Assembly (NCBI GenBank): GCA_030268105.1
Contig: BSDZ01000080.1
Span: 4,465,501-4,529,500 of the forward strand
DNA from: Volvox africanus
Lineage: Eukaryota > Chlorophyta > Chlorophyceae > Chlamydomonadales > Volvocaceae
Direction: 5' to 3'
Length of the DNA: 64,000 nucleotides
Shown: positions 42,047-54,594 of the stretch, one piece after another
How positions within the stretch are numbered: the stretch's first letter is position 1
Layout of the letters: every line of letters begins with the position of its first letter
Program-made: the position numbers and the translations under genes
Notes under the pieces: model-generated
Databases searched by the model: none
Seen by the model: the letters and a program-made list of their open reading frames with translations, nothing else
Told to the model about the DNA's origin: nothing

Positions 42047-45000
42047 AGCAACTCCGAGAACCAAGCAGCGCGTTGCGGACATATCCTCACACCGGGTTTC
42101 AAGACCTTGTTTGAACATTCACGGATTGAAGCACATCACAGTCGCGCGCAATTGTTTGTGCGGGTTGTAGGTAATGCCTTAGGGTTTGGGTTTGCCGGAA
42201 GGTAATGCCTTCAGGTGCATTTTGTGTACAAGTGCTTGGCTGGTTTCAGCTAGTTGTGCATTACAGCGCCTGGTAGGGCACGGCATGCCCAGTAGTTGCT
42301 ATGCCGTGCAGCTGCCAACGCGTCCAGGTCAAACATTAGACGCCCGTGCTTAATAAGGGGTCCACGGAGTAAAGAAACGAGCTCCAAGACCCAGCCATGG
42401 AGATGCATCGTTTCGTTTGTTTTCAACATAGTAGTATGTTGTGTTCTACATTGCCTTAGGTGACGCCATCCATATTTTTCGTTCCGTGGCAGGTTTTGAC
42501 AGCGAATGGATGGGTTTTGCTGTAGCAATGGCATATGCTTTGTGCTAAACAAAACATCTTACGTGTGTCCGTCTCCGTTCATTGATGCTCCCGTCGGTTC
42601 CACTCCCTGCCTTGGACTGAAGGGGAGAGCCGCCCGGGCACAGGATTCTGGGGAGCGCCTCTTGATGGGGGGGGAAGGTCAGCTTTGAATTCACGAGATT
42701 ATGTGTTGAAAAGACGCCTGAGCTCATCAACCAACCAAGCGGCTACAAAGCCGGCTCATGGAACACCTAATTTGGCGCACGCATATTCTTAGGTTGAGGC
42801 CAAGAGTTTTGCCGCACGACGACCATGCATTTCTACACCCAGCTTAATATCGTTGTAACTCTACGCGTGCTTTCCTACGACTGCGTCTCAACCTCTGTCT
42901 CTGCCCGCTTCCCTCACATTCCTGTTCCCACCCGCTTCTACGCCAATGATCATTCCTTGAACACAACGTCACACAGAGAAGGAAAAAGAATCAACGAGAT
43001 TCTGAAGGATTGATGAGTCTCCACCCCAGGATACGGATTTCGATTGGTCCAGCAGATACAGGGGACGGACAAGACAAGACAAGACAACAACGCAAAGAAG
43101 CCCTGGGCCGTCTACATTGAGCGGTTGGCCCGAGAGAGGAAGTTGCCAGTGAAGTGCTTGAAACTCCTGTATAAGGGGCACAAGTCGGCATTCCAGACAG
43201 GCTGTGATGCAGCAAGCGAGCTGCGCACGATTAAGCCGGACCTCTTCCGCACCTGGCAGGGCTGGAAGAGATGAATTGCTAGAAGTGGGGGAAGCTCTAT
43301 GACTTCCTTTCACAAGCCTCTGTGTGATGCTCGTTCTTCTGTGCCCTCCCCAAGTGACCTGTCCTAGCTTTGGGTATGGAGTCCACACACGGAGCCTTAG
43401 CTGATGTTGGGTGTGATGGGATGGCGGGGAACAAGATGGATGGTTCGCCTTGACCCACCAAGAGGCCTCACTCTGTTTTATCTTAACCCAAGTGGCCGGG
43501 TTTGTCCATTATTGCTGTGTGGTGATACTGCACGCAGGGTGAGTGATGTGGTCAGGTGCAGGGACATACAAGATTGTAGCAGCATATACCTTCTGCCTTC
43601 CTGGTGCGTTGTGGAATCATCCACTGCCAGTTTGTGTGAGTTTTGTTTGATGCAGAAGTTAAACCAAGCACTGAGTGACAGGAATGGCCAACTGTGGAAC
43701 TGTTCCGTGTGATGTGCTGGCAACATGGCACCTTGCCATACAGTGGTCCAATGCTGACACCTGGGTCCCGAGCGGTTAGCTGGTCAAGGGACATGCATTC
43801 AAAAGCATGGGCAGGTCCCAGTCATTACTGCATGGTAAATATGGTTTCCAGTGGGAAAGAGAGCAACAGCAGCTGCGATGGGTATGGCACTAGATCCTGA
43901 CTGTTTGACCAACAGCTTGCATATGCATGCGTGCCTGTTTTTGTCGTGGACATTGCTGACTGGTATAAACTAATACATCCGGACCTGGTGCACAAGGTCT
44001 ATGGCCAAGGTGTATGCCAGGAGGTATTGACCTGGACAGATCTGGAACTGTTAACAAGCCGAGCCTCTGTTTGTGAAGCGCTACTTTGATGCACACACCA
44101 CCCGCCTGCTTGAGCACAATGCATGGATGGGGAATGTTTGTGTTGACCTGCCTTTGGGGATGCATGCAATGTCACACTAGCTATCAGGAGCTTTTCACGT
44201 GACGCCATCATCCATCAGATGTTTCCAAGTAGTTTAGGCAGCTGTAACGGAATGAAAATGTCAATTGTATAATCAGCAGATGCAGTAAGAAAAATTAGGG
44301 ACGTTATAAGCTTCCGGACCAAGGTTTTAGGCACCACTTTGCCTTTCAAGACATGGAACCTGCTGGCTCACAACACAGATGGATGGATGCTACACTGTCT
44401 CGGTCACACATCGATCCCTTGTTTTTTGATGAAGAAGTCTACCCGTGCCAATGTTTTAAATCCAGGAGCTGGTCTGTGAGCTCGGGTGGCTGGAGGAGCC
44501 ATGCAAAGTTCTTCCAGCCTCCCTCATGTCCTTACTATGTGTATGAAAGCAGGTTCTTATCGCGGTATGGTGAGGAGCTTCTGCTGGTTCTACAGTACAC
44601 AACAATTGGCCCAGGCAGTCACTGGGAGGCGGGGCCGTGGTTGGCCCCGTGTTCACCAAGGTATGCGTCCCATCTGTTTTTCAGCACCTGGCGGATTACA
44701 ATCTAATTACACAGGCCCTCTCAATAATGTCTCTTATCTGATCCTTCTTCCCTTCAATGCATATGTGCCCCAAATTGATTGTGCCATCGCTACGACAAGG
44801 ATACAATACCCTCAAAATGCTATTGTGCGGTACATGTACGGCATGGTGATCAGGTGTCAGCTGTCCATATGGCACGCATTCCCGTTGCCTGCTCCCTTTT
44901 CCGACGTTTATGTCTATTTCAGCGACGCGCTCGTTGACCTGGCAGTTAGGACTACACTGTGGCTCCTCAATGACCTTGGTGAAGGCGGTGGACTACACAG

Positions 45001-45336
45001 TGTGGCCGCAGAAGAATAACGAGGAGGCCGTCATGTACAGACTGGTGGCCGTGCTAATCTTGGGGCGTGTCATACTGGTGAAATGTACCGTGGCGATAAC
45101 CCTAAAAGCCATTCCCGACTCCATGGGAGTGGAAGCTTCTGGCACCAGCTCCAGCAAAGCTAGCCTTATTTGTGGCAGGTAGTTTTCACAGCAGGTGGCG
45201 GCGCCACTGCCGGCAATGTTTTTCCAACGTGGCCGCAAAGGCCAAGTGGAGCTGGGCGTGGGATTGCTCCAGGGATCGGCCCACCGTGAATCGCCTCTGG
45301 TGCCGCCGCCAGCACCAAGTACATGAAGTAACGCAG
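42047..45336. other. Region of fragmentary ORFs, possible transposon relic
   Basis: Codon use and base composition differ from the neighbouring genes: less G/C at position 3 and many TG/CA steps. Plus-strand open pieces at 43044-43274 (KKPWAVYIERLARERKLP...), 43404-43712, 43694-43900, 44353-44706 and 44486-45019 overlap or change frame and lack clear splice sites. They might be remnants of one decayed element, or exons I cannot join. No transposase, reverse transcriptase or integrase motif was recognised. A second candidate piece near 45187-45325 (MFFQRGRKGQVELGVGLLQ) has good codon bias but ends in a stop just before the exon at 45337. Confidence 0.35.
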
Positions 45337-45804
45337 CAGCAGCAAATCGGACGCCGGCGGTGGCAGCACCAACAGGCAGCGTGACGCGTCGTACCTGTCA
45401 ACGGAATCGGAGGCCATTTCGCCGAGGAATACAGGTGAGTGAATACCTTTCCTAAATGAAATATGCTTCAGTGCAACCAGAGAACCATCCTAGGATCAAG
45501 GCTCCATGTAGAGGTATGCCCCACGTTCTGGTGTTTTGAATTGTATAACCTCGATTTGGATCAAGATAGGGGCAGAGGCAGAACAAGTTTCAGGATGATG
45601 ATACCGATGATGATACAGAATGAAAGAAACATGTACCGTTCTTATACACTGTTGCTGCTGCTTGCTGCTGTTGCTGCCCATGCAGTCCCCAGGATCCGTA
45701 CCTCCAAGTACACGCCTATAAAGCTCAACAACGAGGCGGAGAAGACGTCGCCCTTCCGCTCCAACAAGGGCAACGAAATGATGTCCTATCGGCGGTTACA
45801 GTAG
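45337..45804 (+). CDS. 3' exons of an unidentified plus-strand gene (partial)
   Basis: Two exons fit together: about 45337-45434 (ending ...YLSTESEAISPRNT, donor G|GTGAGT) and 45686-45804 (acceptor CCATGCAG, reading VPRIRTSKYTPIKLNNEAEK...MMSYRRLQ and a TAG stop). The phase matches (1 then 2). The encoded tail is polar and ends in basic and aromatic residues. The start of the first exon and everything upstream are unresolved: the acceptor near 45336 is weak, and the neighbouring good-looking frame (45187-45325) is offset, so a small indel or an unrecognised exon is likely. No family recognised. Confidence 0.4.
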
Positions 45805-46014
45805 TAAGCAAATGCTCTTGGCCATCCTGCAGCGTCGTCGCCGCATGCTGATTGGCATGCCCACTCTACACCTACATGCCTGCATGGCTCTACCATCTCC
45901 CCTTCGTCAACCCTTTGTCGCTACCTTCAGCCAGCTGTATGTTTGTGCTGGGCGGACAGTAATGCTCCGTCCAGGCAACCTTTGCGGCGCATACACACAC
46001 ACACACACAAATAC

Positions 46015-46230
46015 ACAAAGTCTTTCAGGTGGCAGTTGATAGAACCTTTCAGTTGGAAGCAGTACGACGGGGTTGTTGCACCGTAGGCGTAGGTGTAGAT
46101 ACCCTTGGTACATAAGCTGCACATCAGCATCAAGCCATTCCGTAACGGTGCCGCCGGTCCTAATAACCACACGCCAACACTTTTCGCGAGTGATGACAGC
46201 GAAGTGAAGGTGGCGCGGGTTTTCCTCAAC
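46015..46230 (-). CDS. Exon of an unidentified minus-strand gene
   Basis: The minus strand reads HLHFAVITREKCWRVV, then IRTGGTVTEWLDADVQLMYQ and ends near LLPTERFYQLPPE. This looks like a folded globular domain with mixed hydrophobic and charged residues, unlike random frames nearby. Just upstream (46330-46240) another frame reads coding-like sequence (AVDSESPKAEPRLGTSGW) that hits a TGA before joining, so a frameshift or a missed intron separates them. Boundaries are approximate. I do not recognise the family. Confidence 0.35.
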
Positions 46231-48075
46231 TCATGTTGACCCATCCAGAGGTGCCAAGGCGCGGTTCAGCTTTTGGAGACTCAGAGTCCACGGCAAGGAT
46301 AGAGCCTGCGGTCCAGCAAGGGGCTATGGGGCGTCTGAATCGTTTCCTATCTGGTGATACCGGTCCTCATCCCCAGCGAGGCACAGCGGATAGTGGAGCA
46401 TTTGAAAAACAGCGGCAATGCGACTATTCGAGCGATTGCATCCAGATATCATCCGGATCTCATCCGGATCTCATGCCAGATACGGCACGCCTCTTCACAC
46501 GCCTTATACCAGCCATATTGGGGCCCCCATCTCCCGGGCCTATTCCCATATGCCCAATCTGCAGCTGACCCAATATGTGATGTGCTTGAAAGCTACCAGC
46601 AGGTTGCACAACTAAGCACAGACCAACAAAGGAGGGCGCTTGGCTCACGCAATGCACGATAGCGACTGATTGTGGATGTACGTGTGTGTGTGTGTGTGTA
46701 TGTTAGTGTTATTAATACACCAGTCCGCAAGAACACTGGCTCACGGGCTCACCTGCAATGAACCCGAATCGCCAATTGTCCCTCGGAACAGAAATGTCAT
46801 CGGAGCTGGGCCCAGACGGATGGCAAGATCGAACGAAGAGGAGAGGGAATGCGCGGATGCGAAAAGTAGGATGTGAGACGCGAGCAAAGCCGGAAAAAGG
46901 GATTCAGAGCGAACGCGATAACCGAGGCTGCAGTGGTGGTGGGTACTCAGTACTCTATCTCAGGTCAATAAGATATAGCAGCAACGTTTGGACAGCATTC
47001 GAACACCCTCCGCCCTGGCTGTGGCTGCGAGGTACCGAAAGCGCGTATACCTTGGACGCCTGAAGCTCGAGATCGGGGCTGCCGCTTCCGCCCCCGCCGG
47101 CCCCCGCCGCTACGCGGTGCAGGCGGTGGACGTTTTGGTTGCAACGTAACGGTGGAGTTGTCAACGCCGTTGCCTCTGCTAATGGTTTGGATGCCATCTT
47201 CCATCAAGAACATCCACGGTTGAGCTGCTGATGGTGTTTAAGGACGGGCAGGGAGGAGGCGACATGAGCGCGCCATTGAAGGTGGCAACCGACGCTTCCG
47301 TTGGCTTGAACCACGATAACTTCCTGATGTAACTTAGTGCGCGCTCTGTGCACCTGCGCTAAGAGCTGACGGGACTCAAATGAACTCACCTGAAACAGGC
47401 ATCACCCGTGGCGCGATTTCCGCCAACCTGCACGAACACGCAACATCGATTATATCGGAAAATAGAGTCGCTGGTTTCAGGGGCGATAGCGCTCCCAGCC
47501 ATACCCGCTGAGCAAGTTGAGAACATCGGCGCTGTTAGTGCCCGCGAAGCTGCAGCCACTGGTGCACTCAGGTCGGAACAGGTCTGCGCTCAAGATAGAA
47601 CCCCCGTTAAACTAGCAAATGTTTTCAAATTTTCATTAAGCTATTGCCTATGACCGCGTCCGAGACGATACTCATAGTCAATAACGCGAATACAGGTTAC
47701 TTTGGGCTGCGCTGACCGTGAGGATACTGCTTACCCTGCGCCACAGGAAAATCCGCTGCGAGAACATACGCGCAGTCCTCTTGCAATGAAAATAAAGATC
47801 TAGAAGACGCAAACTGATCATCAAGAACCGTGCTCGAGCCACCTGTGACGAGCCGAGAGTTATACACATACCATCCGTGCAGCACTCACAAAGTCCCGCT
47901 TCCGCATACCGTGTGAAATATCCAACCAACTTACTGATCCTCCACGCTGTGCCAGGCTGGTAACCGACGTATCATCATACGTAGCGTTTCTATCCCAATT
48001 CCGTGCCGTTCGCCGAATTGACGCCATACCAAAAAGTTATCTCAATTCGTTGATACAGTTTTATAAACAACAAAA

Positions 48076-48080
48076 TTACA
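48076..48080 (-). terminator. TGTAA polyadenylation signal for the p44 gene
   Basis: TTACA on the plus strand, i.e. TGTAA on the minus strand, about 160 bases past the stop at 48238. Confidence 0.5.
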
Positions 48081-48237
48081 GGAAAGCTCTGGGGTGATCG
48101 CAAGTAAGGACCAGCCTAGCTACCGGTGCTAGCTAACGAACTATTTGCGCGGGCAGGCAGGCTTCAATATCCCGCAGGATGGCCAAAGCCACAATGCCCG
48201 CATAGTTCCATCACGTTGAGTTATACACTTGCGCGCT

Positions 48238-51200
48238 TTATGTCCCTCCAAATTCACATCCCGGGCAATTATGGAGCTGTTCGTGAACGTACGCATCACA
48301 CTCGAAGCAGAAAACCTGCTTGCACCGCCCGCAGCGTAAGGTCAGATGCAATTGCCCAAGCGCGCCCGGTTGGGACACCTCTCTCAGGCACCCGAAGCAG
48401 TAGGATCCCGTCGATGTCGGTACTTCATCTCTCATGGCCGGCTGTCCGACTAAGACACCGGCCGCTTCCGCGGCTCGTTCCTGCAAACCCAAGGAGCCAG
48501 TGATCATCAAAATTCACAGCTAGACTCGAAACACTATGTATGGACGCAGCCATCTCTTCCCGGGGTAAGTTACCGCAATAAAAGCGTCCGAATCCATCAA
48601 CAGCCTAACCACGGCACTTTCGGTAGACGGCCGCACCTTGCTATCTTCATGGTAGGGTGGCACGGGGAAGAGGTGGTGGTAGGAGCGCGCCAAATGCGGC
48701 GAGGAGATGAGCGTGAGGCCGCAAATATGACACTCGCACGGCAGCTCGGGTACGCGCGCCTTGCAGCGCGGACATGTGTAGTTCCCCGACAGCAACCGTG
48801 CCTCCAATCCTACGAATACTGCGCTGGAAGCCTCCTCCGTGCTACGCTGTGGAAAACCCATTCGCACCTGCGGTACCGTGGCCAAGATCAGAGGCCGGTG
48901 GCGGGAAGCAGCGACCAAGTCAATGCCGGCATATTGACTGCCCATGGCAGTGGAGACTACCACGCGCATTGGTCTGCTTCGCACTAAAACTTCCCCTATA
49001 ACCCTATAAACCATAACCTTAAAACCCCCGGTCCTTGTCCCCGCCTCCCAATTGCACCGGTCCCCAGGACCGGTCATACTGCATACCCGCCTCTTTCGCA
49101 CGACAGCTATGGACCTTCCAAACACATCAACCCGTACCAGCTCCGCTTTAGCCTGGGCCGCCGTGGCTGGGGGCGGTGTGGAGTGCGTCAGCAGCAGTTG
49201 TTCCAGGTGCAACTCGTTCAGAGCCACACCGTATGTGCCTCCGGTCTCCTCGGTGATACGCCGGCACACATATACTTCGGCCGCAACGCCCACAACCGAC
49301 ACACTGCAGGAGCGGGTGCAGATTATAGGACGGACCGTCAAGGCGCGAGAGTGCCGTGATGGGAAGCAGCGGCGAGGTGATCATGTTCTGCCGCCGTACT
49401 GCTGCCCGGTTTCGACATTGGGTGCACGGTAAAGGGGGTAAGGCAAGACAGCAAGCGAGGAAGCGAGCCAGCCCTTCTGTCCCAGCTCCCTGCTCCCAAC
49501 CCAACATTTGATAAATTGAATTGTAGGTTGTCTGTTTTGAAGTATGTATTCATTTTTATTTAGAAAAATATACTCATTTCTGGTTTTGTATAAAATTTCG
49601 TACATGTTTTATTGCCCCATGGGGGCAGTTGCGGGCCCCACCCGGCTCCGTCCTTGCACACCAACACCAAAACCCAGCGCACGCACCAGCGGGCTCCAGC
49701 CTGCCTGTTGTCGAACCTTAAGCTCACTAACCGCCAACCCCTTCCCCCCCGGAAAGCCGCTGCTTTCATGATCCCCTTCCCTCCCCTCCGTCCTAGCACC
49801 ACAAAGCTTCTTACCGTATATTGTTCGCCTTGCATGTTTTCACGCTATCCAGCACACTGCCCGGGTCACACGTGGCCAACGCTGAAAACACCACCAGCAG
49901 CTCCCGGTGGCCGTATGGAGGCAGCGAGCGAAGCAGTGACACAGACAACTCCAGTGCGTTCTGCAGTGAGGCATCGCCCGCGGGGGAACCTGCGGCGGAC
50001 ACAATTAGCATGTGTGTCCAGAGCGCATCGTACGGCAACATAGGAATCTGCGGCGACGATGTCACTGCTGTTCTGCAGTGAGGCTCCTATGATTATTTGG
50101 GTATTGAGCTACAACAGCTGCTTACGCTTATTTTTCACGACTCATGAACGCAGCCTGCGGTGCTTTGAGCCGTATTTTCCTCCATGTGGGCTGCTCGTAA
50201 CGTCCCACAACGTCCCATGCTACCGGGACAACCCAATCCTCATAGGCATCGCTCCCCACAGCGCTGTCCGCCATTTACTGCCCACTTATGCACGCACCCA
50301 GTTTCCCGGCGTCCAGTCTGGCCACCTGCGCCTCCGGGCTGCCTGACAAGTCCGTCAGCTGTTCAACTAACCCGTTGCGCATTATAGCGATACCCAGCTG
50401 GCTCAGTGGGTTCTGATCGAAAAACTCCCGGACGAAGGAGCGGCACAGGCCTAGGATGCAAGCCAGCCGGTTGGGCCGCAAGTCTTGGGCCGAGGCCGCA
50501 CGGGACATGTCCACCACCTGTGAACCTCGGGTCGGTTGCGTAGGTTAATAACGGGTGGGCCATTACGAACTACTCCGTTTGAATTACACAGCTAGAATGC
50601 ATTTCTGGTGATGCTGCGGCAGCAGAAAAAATAGCAGGACTGACGTGGGCAGGTAGGAAGGGGTTGGAGGAGGGGCCGGATGCTGCGGCGTGAGCCGTAC
50701 TGCAAAGAGATGCCAGACGCGCTGCATGCCGTACATGTTGGAAGACTGAGGATTGAACGAATCTCATCAATGGGTGTTCAGCAATTCATTCCCCCGTCCA
50801 CGCAACGAGTTACGGTCTTTACTAAGCAATCCCACGGGCTTGTGATGCCCCCCTCCTGATTACAGGTTAGAAGGAGGTACGTACCAGAAGGAGGTATCGG
50901 ATCATCCCTTTGCGGATGCGCGCGCTTTGCGCCGCCGAAAGCAGCCGCTTCCGACGCGCACGCTGCTCGGCTGTCTTGTCCTGTTATTTGTTAAGTAAGA
51001 GCGTCGTCACCCAAATCGATAGCAACACGCTCACGCCGTACGGTGTCATTTTTTTCCACATGGCACTGTCCACGTACCACGAACAAATTGCCGAACTCGT
51101 CTTCCTGAAGCTGGTCCCATGTTTGTTCATTCTCGTACTGGCGTTGGTAAGCCTCCTCTTGTCGTCGTCTGTGCTCACGACGCAACGAAATTAGACGCGA

Positions 51201-51302
51201 CCGATGATTGCCTTGGTAAAAATCTGCTTACAGTTCATGCTCGTCGATATCATCATCATCGCCATCAAAATCAAGGTCATCTGCTCTGTCGACCGCAGGC
51301 AT
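48238..51302 (-). CDS. GTF2H2: TFIIH core subunit p44 (SSL1/GTF2H2)
   Basis: Eight minus-strand exons: 51302-51232, 51168-51078, 50980-50885, 50517-50298, 49989-49815, 49303-49138, 48867-48637 and 48480-48238. All are GT-AG and in phase, giving 430 residues (human about 395, yeast about 460). An acidic N-terminus (DFDGDDDDIDE) precedes the conserved QTWDQLQEDEFGNL. A von Willebrand A domain covers about 78-255, with RYLLLVVDMSRAAS, DLRPNRLACILGL, EFFDQNPLSQLGI, GDASLQNALE and ATCDPGS. Zinc sites follow: CPRCKARVPELPCECHICGL, then SPHLARSYHHLFPV, and a C-terminal C4C4-type RING ending CFECDAYVHEQLHNCPGCE. p44 is a structural subunit of TFIIH, binds and stimulates the XPD helicase, and serves RNA polymerase II initiation and nucleotide excision repair in the nucleus. 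Complete gene; very secure. Confidence 0.95.
49500..49620. other. AT-rich block in p44 intron 5
   Basis: A roughly 120-base, strongly AT-rich block in otherwise GC-rich intron sequence. It may be a small inserted element, but no repeats or inverted ends were confirmed. Confidence 0.35.
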
Positions 51303-51817
51303 CGCCTAAAGTCTTGCTGCCAGCTTGCTGCAAATCTGCCCGAAGTCCGAGAACAGCTTTCTAATATACACAAACCTACTCATGAACAGAATTGTAGAGA
51401 TATTACAATTGAGCTGTCAATATGCCGAGGAATTGACAGAGATATCTGGAAATATAAAAGAACGATGAGACATTGTTCATGAATAAACACCAACCCAAGG
51501 GCCCCTAATTTAATATCTAAAGTCAAAAAGACATGGAAAGTACGGAGGAGATATTTACGTATGAATCACTCGCATTAGGGCACCAGGCATAATACTCTGT
51601 ACGACCTGTCCCCTGGTTCTTTCCAGGCAAAAATGCAAATTTAGTAAAATAATACTGGATCAATCAGCGCAACTATATACTCGTGTGTCCTATGTTTGGA
51701 TTCCCACTCTACATTTATTGATTCCCTTATAACTCATGCGACGACCACCTGCAGCTGCCTGCAGTCCGCCGATCGCCATTACTATCCTCCTGCAAAACCC
51801 GAGATGTCTCAAATCCC

Positions 51818-54594
51818 CTAATGCCTCAAGTTATACTCGCCCTTGTTGCGAAGCCATTTCACCGCAACCCATTTATTTCCTGTCACAACCGGGCAGCTGC
51901 CGTGCAGAGCATGCGGATCAAGCTCCCCATCCGGCCGTGCGCTCCAGAATAGGACCGCGTCGCCCGCGCGCGGTTTATACTTGAGCCCACCGTCAGCATC
52001 GCAATCTGTCCAGTTGGTGATGGGCTTGTCCGCATCTGTGGCAGCAAATGGTGTTCACATAGCACGGCACAAGTAATACCATTAGTCTGCGTGGGTTGTG
52101 AAGCAAGGTCCCCCGGGAACCGTATCCACCTAAACCAAAAACGTGTCATAAAAAAGGCACCTGGACAAACCCCGCTTCTCTGATTCGATATTGATGCAAG
52201 CCTGGCCATCAGCAAGCTCTGCAGCGCCTTCATCATTGCGAGCATGCGACCAATTATGCGGTTGCATGCCTATAACACTCGCTGATGGTCCTCTGATACC
52301 GATGTAACCGTCGGCCGGCTCCCGGGCGCTCTGTATATATACATTACTCACTGAGTTTACCCTCGCGCTTGAACACTGTCTCGCCGCCCGCAAGGCCCTC
52401 ATCAGAAAGAACAACAATCACAGTCGCAATGCGCTGGCTTGGTTGAGGACCGTACTCTGCATGGGCAACGAGGCAGCGAGGCAGCGAAGACGCAGAGGGT
52501 GATGGTTACGATGCTTGCAGGTGTTCGACAGCCTTCGACAGCCCTAACTACGCAACGAAGGAATCTCCCTCTCCAGCTCCGGCACGTCGCATGCATTTCA
52601 CACACGCAGCCGCCTACCTTTGGGGTCAAAGCTGTCCATGTGAGAGTCGTAATGCTGCGAATGTTTGTAGTTGAGGACGTTCCAGAACTGCAGGAGGAAT
52701 GATACAGGTGTAGGTGCTGCCAAGGTCAGGGTGTTACGAAGGATCACGTTACCAGACATGGCGAGTGCCCCGGTTCGAGTAAAACCATATAGATAGGTTT
52801 GTGTGAGCAACAGCCGCAAGTTTTTAAACCAGGGTTCAAACGCGGCGACCGTCCGCTGCAGTTCGTCTCAGCGTGTCACACACACGCACTGCAACACTTG
52901 TACGCATATACATAAACATAAACATAAACATAAACATATTCATATACATATTCATATACATATTCATACCGCGCGCAACGTTGCGGTACCTCGCCATTGG
53001 TCCTGGGCAACAACGTGACTGCGGCAATCTTGTCCTCCAGCCATCTGAGTGCCGGTGCGCTGTCGCCGCCGAGGAACGTGCCCTTGCTGGTGCGAACCTG
53101 TTGATCTGCCTCCACCTTCTCTCCGGGCCGGTATGCTAGGCCGCTGGGGTACATGAACCTGCTCGCCACCGCAATGACCTCTTCCCGGCGGGGCTTGTCC
53201 ACGAAGTTGGGGAAAACCACGATCCGTGGATACCATGACAGGATCTGCGGGAAGCGGGATGCATCGCGTGCGATCAGGTGAGGCGTCCTTTTGAGACGGG
53301 TTCTCTCATGCATTCGTCGCGCGGTGCGCACCCATCGTATGGGTGGAAGAGGGCGATAGCGGGCGCGCATGGCGCTATAGGTTAGCGGGGCTTCCCTGAT
53401 TTCAAGGGGAAGGAGGAACGCACACATACAGATATACAGACAGACAGACGAAGCTGCGTTTCCCCCGCTGCGCTGTGGTTTGGCCCTGTGGTCAGGGAAC
53501 CCGCCTGGTGCTTGTCCTTGCGGCAGGGCAAGTCGCCCACATACAGTGTTTCACCCTAAAAGGCATACAGATGTATCACCACAGAGAATGCAACGAGCAT
53601 CATACGTTCCATATTCTTAATTATTTCCCCCAACTTCACCCTATGGTGATTAGGAAGCACCTATGCATTATGTGGAAGCCTCCCCGGCAGTCCAGGGAAG
53701 GGCTGCTCAGCCATTCCTATCCTCACTTGGAAGGGAATGGTCCGGTAGAAGGCCTCCCCTGTTTCGCCGGGCGTCAGTACGGGCTTCAGGGCCTCCAGGC
53801 CCTTAGAAACAGCAGCTTCAAACGTGTTCAGGTCGTAGGGGTCAATCACGGGGAGGGACGCCACGGCGGTTGTGGTGGTCACATCCACGCCCGCCTTGAC
53901 CAGCCGCAGCTCCGTGGCCTTCTCCTGCAGGCTCCGACGCTGGGATGCCAGGTGCACGTGCGCTACGTTGGTCGCCTGCGGGCCGTGTTTTCCAGGATGC
54001 GGGTTGGAGGACGGCACGGAGAGGAAAGCGTGCTGCCACAAGATGGGTTTTCCTATCTCAGTTTTGAGATCGAGACACGTCAATTCAGACTCACGCGCGG
54101 AACAAGGTACGTTACTTAGCATGCCTGCGCTAAACCGCTTACGGAATTTCCAGATACTATAGGTTCTACAATTGTCCCGAGAAGCATGCTCAAAGCTTAT
54201 GCAAAACTTCAGTTCAGTTCAGTGGGGCCTTAGCACGCACCGCTTTGGTATTCAGCGCGGGTCCCGAGGGCTCTGGCAGGAGGGAAGTCGTCAGGCTGAT
54301 GCGGCCAAACCAGAAGGCAATGCTGCAAAGGGCCAGTGCCAACAAGCCGGGAACCTTGGGCACCCGCCGCAGCGCACGGGACATCCGCCACGAGATCCTT
54401 TCCGACAATGATGGCTTAAGGGGATGGTCATGGAGGCCCGGACCGGCAGCTGTCGGGACATTTGCCGCGACACTAACGGGCACGCTACTGGAGGACTGAA
54501 CTTGCACTCCAATTGGAGAAACCAGGTTATTTTGTGTGTGCTGGTAATGATGATGGCTGCTATGTGTGTGATGCAAGCCGATGTTGTGTTCCAT
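51818..54594 (-). CDS. Membrane-anchored prolyl 4-hydroxylase
   Basis: Six minus-strand exons: 54594-54241, 53975-53727, 53244-52990, 52687-52618, 52456-52361 and 52035-51818 (stop TAG). All are GT-AG and in phase, giving 413 residues. The first ATG at 54594 gives a His/Ser-rich cytosolic tail; Met71 (WRMSRALRR) is an alternative start just before the single membrane anchor (VPGLLALALCSIAFWFGRI, about 80-98). A coiled-coil-like stalk follows (LASQRRSLQEKATELRLVKA). The 2-oxoglutarate/Fe(II) dioxygenase domain covers about 200-400: ILSWYPRIVVFPNFVDK, VRTSKGTFL, the iron ligands His302 and Asp304 in YDSHMDSF, and His386 in ALHGSCPV. The 2-oxoglutarate-binding Lys396 is in GNKWVAVKW. The enzyme hydroxylates proline in secreted wall glycoproteins, probably in ER or Golgi. 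It lies just downstream of the SRCR/proline-rich gene on the same strand. Confidence 0.93.
52911..52968. repeat. Hexanucleotide repeat (CATAAA)n/(CATATTCATATA)n
   Basis: Hexamer copies begin as CATAAA and change to alternating CATATT and CATATA. Located in the intron after exon 3 of the prolyl 4-hydroxylase gene. Confidence 0.9.

Larger units (their letters stand above)
45805..48237. other. Region of conflicting exon-like pieces on both strands
   Basis: Exon-like segments are a minus-strand piece near 46015-46230 (listed separately) and a minus-strand start at 47197-47054 (MASKPLAEATALTTPP..., donor AAG|GTATAC). On the plus strand are a possible 3' exon at about 47211-47332 (VELLMVFKDGQGGGDM... 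then TAA) and a piece at about 47480-47580 (AIALPAIPAEQVENIGAVS). They cannot all belong to genes in normal arrangement. A (CA)n run at about 45988-46008 and a (GT)n run at about 46680-46700 are present. Best read as one or two damaged or unresolved genes. Confidence 0.35.
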
